In this document: positions 60,031 through 64,000 of the stretch, piece after piece | How positions within the stretch are numbered: position 1 is the first letter of the stretch | Layout: each line of letters opens with the position of its first letter | Source: Lates calcarifer | Taxonomy: Eukaryota > Chordata > Actinopteri > Centropomidae | Assembly: GCF_001640805.2 (NCBI RefSeq) | Contig: NC_066853.1 | Span: forward strand, 22,379,173-22,443,172 | Direction: 5' to 3' | DNA: 64,000 nt | The notes under the pieces: generated by a model | Told to the model about the DNA's origin: nothing | Database searches by the model: none | What the model saw: the letters and a program-made list of their open reading frames with translations, nothing else | Program-made: the position numbers and the translations under genes

Positions 60031-63000
60031 AAAGTGGGGCCATGTTTCTCAAAAGCATATGAGAAATCTTCTGGCTGGGTCATTTCACTTTGGCTACAGA
60101 TTTGTGCCAAATGTTTGCTCAAATTCGAAAAAGATGCTTTTGAGAAACCAGACCTTGTACTCTCTTTACAAGGCAGTGAATACAGCATCTGCTTTTTCCT
60201 CAAATATACGCACAAAGTCCTTTCTGGAAGTATGACTATATATATTTCATCTATGCTACACTCTCCTAACTTTATCTGGTTTTAGATTTGAAATCCAGAG
60301 TGTCTTGTTACAATTTTTCAGGTGTGAAATCCATGAGGTTAGGGGCCTTGATTTTCTGAGGGGTTTTGCCAGTTTCCTGCATGGTGTTGGAGATGAAGCA
60401 GGACATGCTGCAGTAAGTGCCATTAAAAAGATTGTGGCTTTGTTTTCATTATGTAGAGTCAGAATAATCTTGTTCACCCACGCACAGTAAATGTACAGGA
60501 CTTTATTTGACAGATCTCCTTGGATGCACATAATCTACAGGTATCAGTGCAACGCTGTTCACAGTGGGCCGCTCATTACATTTAACCTACAGCCTGAATC
60601 CATGTTCACATTATTTTACCCAACTATTCTTTCATTTAGTGTTTAATATCCCATTCTAGGTCATTCTGAGACTTGGACTTTCAAGTTCAGGATTTGTTGG
60701 ATTTTTGCTGTTGGTCTCAAGTAGACTTGAAGTTGCCCTGTCTTTGTCTGTGTGTGTCCTGTACCATCTTTCGGTCTAATGTTGGACTCACACAGGCCTG
60801 GCTGTGGTCTATCTAACTGAGGTGGTGTTGATACATGTTTGAAGACAGATTGTGAAGTTTCTGGAATATTTATTTTGTCCTAAAAAACTTAAACGCAACA
60901 TGAGACGCAACATGGGATTGTGGTCCATTGTGGTCAAAAAGAAAAAAAAAAAAAAGAAACAGTGCTAATACGATCTAAAAGTACAAAGTTAAATCATTAC
61001 AATGCAGAATCTCATGACTGTGTAAGACTACAAATGCAACCAAGCAAATTAATGTACTGTATTGTATTGTAATATGAATATGTGGTTAGCATTTAGTTTT
61101 ACTGTATTTGTGTTCCTGTTGAGAATATAGTAGCTGATCTGTTGGGTAGGCTAAGCATTTTAGCTACAGTTATCAATCATTATAGCTGCACAGCCATATT
61201 TATTCTATTGAATATGATGTTTCCAACAGTAAGACTGTTGTCTGGTGTCAATGCAGCACTGTTTCGGAGATGGATTGCATTTCCAGCTTTGCATGTGTTG
61301 AATTTATCCGGCTTTTGTTTTATAAATGCTTTCTTGAAGTGATACTTAAAATGTTTTTGGTATCAAATTCTCAGCTCATGTAGACTTAAATGGTGTCTGT
61401 TAAGAGATTTCCACTGGTTATTAATGTGATGAAATGTTTTCATTTGAAAACAATATCCTAACAACCATAGAAACATCTGTATTTCCCAGAACACAGTCAG
61501 GTAAAAAGGCAGCACTCCAGAGGTCAAAAACACCATGCTCTGATGACCGCCTGATGTGCCGTCTTTTTCCTGACCTCAGTTTTGGGAAATACAGACATTG
61601 TTGTGTTGAAAGGCAGAGCACCCAGCTGCAGTTCAGTGCAGGAGAGGTGCACCCATTTCCCCTTATGAATTCATAGAAATTTCTCAAACCCCTACACTCC
61701 ACTGTATAATACACTTCTGCACTACCCGGCTGTACATAGTGTCACATACTCTGACCAAACTCTGGCTATGTTATAAATAAATCTTAGCAACATAACATGG
61801 AAGATAGAAGTTGTAGTCATAATTTGACAAAACAGGTGTTGGAACATACTGAGCATGCAGATGAACAGCAGAGAAGTGGGCAACATGACAGCAGAAACGA
61901 TAGCTTTCATTTTATCTCTTAGCAAGAGGTCTTATCAGGCATCCTGAAAGCAGAGGTTTAACCTCAGGCTCTGTTTTTGCATCTCAATCTTAATATTTAA
62001 GACAAACATTTGGTTATGCTATGACTGTATTAGACTATTGTCACGTACAGGCAACCCTTGCATGCTGCTCTGCACGTTATTCCAGGAAAGATAATGCAAG
62101 CAAACCTAAATTAGTGCATTCAAATCATAAAGAAGAATCTAGAGGAAAGCCACATAAGGACAATCAGTGATAATCAGAGGAAATGTTAATGACACCAAAT
62201 AGTTGTCAGGCCCACAAACTGTAAAAAAAAAAAAAACTTCCCTATTGGAGCTAAATAACTTCTCATTGCTCACTTCAGACTGATGAACAAAATTACTTTG
62301 TGCATGTAAAGTTTTTCTTGTTTCTTAGCAGAACTAAAGTGCAAGGCTTTGTTTGATGATGTCTTATTTTCTGACCCAGTCATCATGAGCACAACACAGA
62401 GTACCTGCTTTACTGTCTTGATGCCTGTAATAATGCGCTATAGATAAAAAATGTGGTTTTTAACGGAGTACGTTTAAAGTCAGTGCCCATGTCAGGGAAT
62501 AATTAAATGGAGAAATGAATTTTACTCAACTCCTTATTAAAGCAGAGTTTTAGATTTGGCTGCAGAAGTGGAAGTGGAGTGATTTAGGATTTATGGCTTG
62601 ATACTGGAAGGAGGATTTGGGCCTGGGTTAGCCATGTGATTGGTTTGTACCCTGACACATTGGCTGTTGTTACACTTGTACTTTACACATGAATTGTATT
62701 ATGATCCCAATTACACCAGGGTGCCCAAAAGATTTGTTGTACCAGTAATACAACGAAATTACACTGAAATAATGAGGTCCAGCATCAACTGTCAACATCT
62801 CTAAAAATAATGTGGACACAGGCTCACGTCAGTGGTGCTGTATAAATGCTCAACATTGTTTTTTTGCTTTAGAAAAATAACAAATAATGTGGGTATAATA
62901 GACCAGTCTATAATTGTCCAGATGCCATTATTTCAAATGGTTAGATCCCTGTAGCATTTTACATTTTGTGCTTTATTGAACGACTATTTTTATTTTACAG

Positions 63001-64000
63001 AAGCGTTCACAATTTTTTTTTTTTTTTTTTTACTGTAACTTTTCTCTGATTGTAAATGCTACTGTCATCTGGTATTAAAACATTAGAAAAAAGTATTTGG
63101 TTGTTGGTACCACTGTCTGTGGAGGTTGTCATCATCATCAGCCTTTAAGCTTTTAATACCTAAAGTGTAAAGACATTGTGAAAGCTTGTATAGTTTGTTG
63201 GGGTGAATTTAAAAACACGTTTTTCCATGATGCAAATCACTGACTGACTGTGAGCTACACCTCTGCTACTGCACCTCATTTCATTGCTGTGTTATTGATG
63301 TGGCTATTTATTATTAAGTGGATTTAGTAGTAACAGGGCTTGATGTAAAGAAAGCTCTTGGATTCTTCTTATCAAGTGTTAAAAGTGAAGTTTGACCTAC
63401 TGAGCTTGTGTCTGTGTTGGTAGTTATCTGTGTCAGTGCACATGCATAGTATTTACAACATGGCAAACCATGGAACTGGAGCTGAAAAGTGTGGTAAAGC
63501 TTCTCAAAAGAAAATGATTTAATGCTAGCAGGAAGTTTGTAACTTTACAAAGTTACTTACATAACTGTGATTTTTATGAACGTATATAACGTCAAGAAAA
63601 AATATGTGAACCCTCTGGCAATTCCAAGGATTTATCTCAACATCCACACTATACATTCTTTTTATATGAATTTAAAAACGTTATGTTTTAGTAATACATT
63701 ACTCACACTTCAAAAACATATGATTTATATTTATGATGTTATTTGTGTGAAATCTCTAATATCTACAAGTAATTCAGCTTACAACACTCAAATATATTTT
63801 TATAGTATAAAATAGGGATTAATAAACACAGATGAAATAATAGAAAATTGAATGAAATGTCCGTAAAACCTAACCGGATCAGGAAACGAAATTCTGCTGG
63901 TAGATCAGATAGATTAGACACTGAATGTTAACGGCCACACTGTGCTGCAGACAGTGAATGCATAAGGGAAATGCAAATGACTTCTTTGTTATTTCTTTGT
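60031..64000. other. 3' flank, no gene recognised
   Basis: AT-rich DNA with poly-A (about 60939-60956) and poly-T (about 63009-63030) tracts, and AATAAA at 61776 and 63821. Short frames, for example at 60022, 60256, 61421 and 63567, have no family features. Confidence 0.55.

Overview
This is vertebrate, almost certainly teleost (percomorph-like) genomic DNA. Genes are split into short exons with GT-AG introns. Microsatellites of (CA)n, (CT)n and (ATT)n are dense, and degenerate repeats that I recognise as common in fish genomes are scattered through it. There are no bacterial-style operons, and most open frames are chance reading of non-coding DNA.

Layout. (1) 1-1811: the first coding exon of podn (podocan, minus strand), whose remaining LRR exons lie off the left edge. 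(2) 1812-9514: intergenic. (3) 9515-10236: 3' UTR and last coding exon of scp2 (sterol carrier protein 2, minus strand). SCP2 and PODN are also neighbours in the same order on human 1p32.3, so this is conserved micro-synteny. (4) 11135-35862: a 24.7-kb tandem macrosatellite of eleven units, each about 1.24, 2.24 or 2.6 kb, joined by (ATT)n tracts. Two clusters of a short inverted-repeat-rich cassette interrupt it. Every unit has an AT-rich core, one or two copies of a (TG)n-containing C block, and a CpG-rich D box. Two units carry the same truncated Tc1/mariner transposase fragment. (5) 35863-44260: non-coding DNA with old repeats. (6) 44261-58887: a nearly complete plus-strand gene for a six-transmembrane glycerophosphodiester phosphodiesterase of the GDPD4/GDPD5 (GDE2-like) class. 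Fifteen coding exons (2-16) join in frame, and there is one probable upstream exon. (7) 58888-64000: 3' UTR and intergenic DNA.

How the parts relate. The three genes have no evident functional link: podocan is an extracellular matrix LRR proteoglycan, SCP2 a peroxisomal lipid carrier, and GDPD4/5 a membrane ecto-phosphodiesterase. The upstream scp2 exons should lie to the right of 10236, but I cannot find them before the window ends. The macrosatellite therefore sits either in a very long scp2 intron, at a rearrangement breakpoint, or at a false assembly join. The array is the most interesting object here: its long and short units, mosaic variants, captured transposon and cruciform-capable cassettes record repeated recombination, and some patches look like uncorrected consensus errors.
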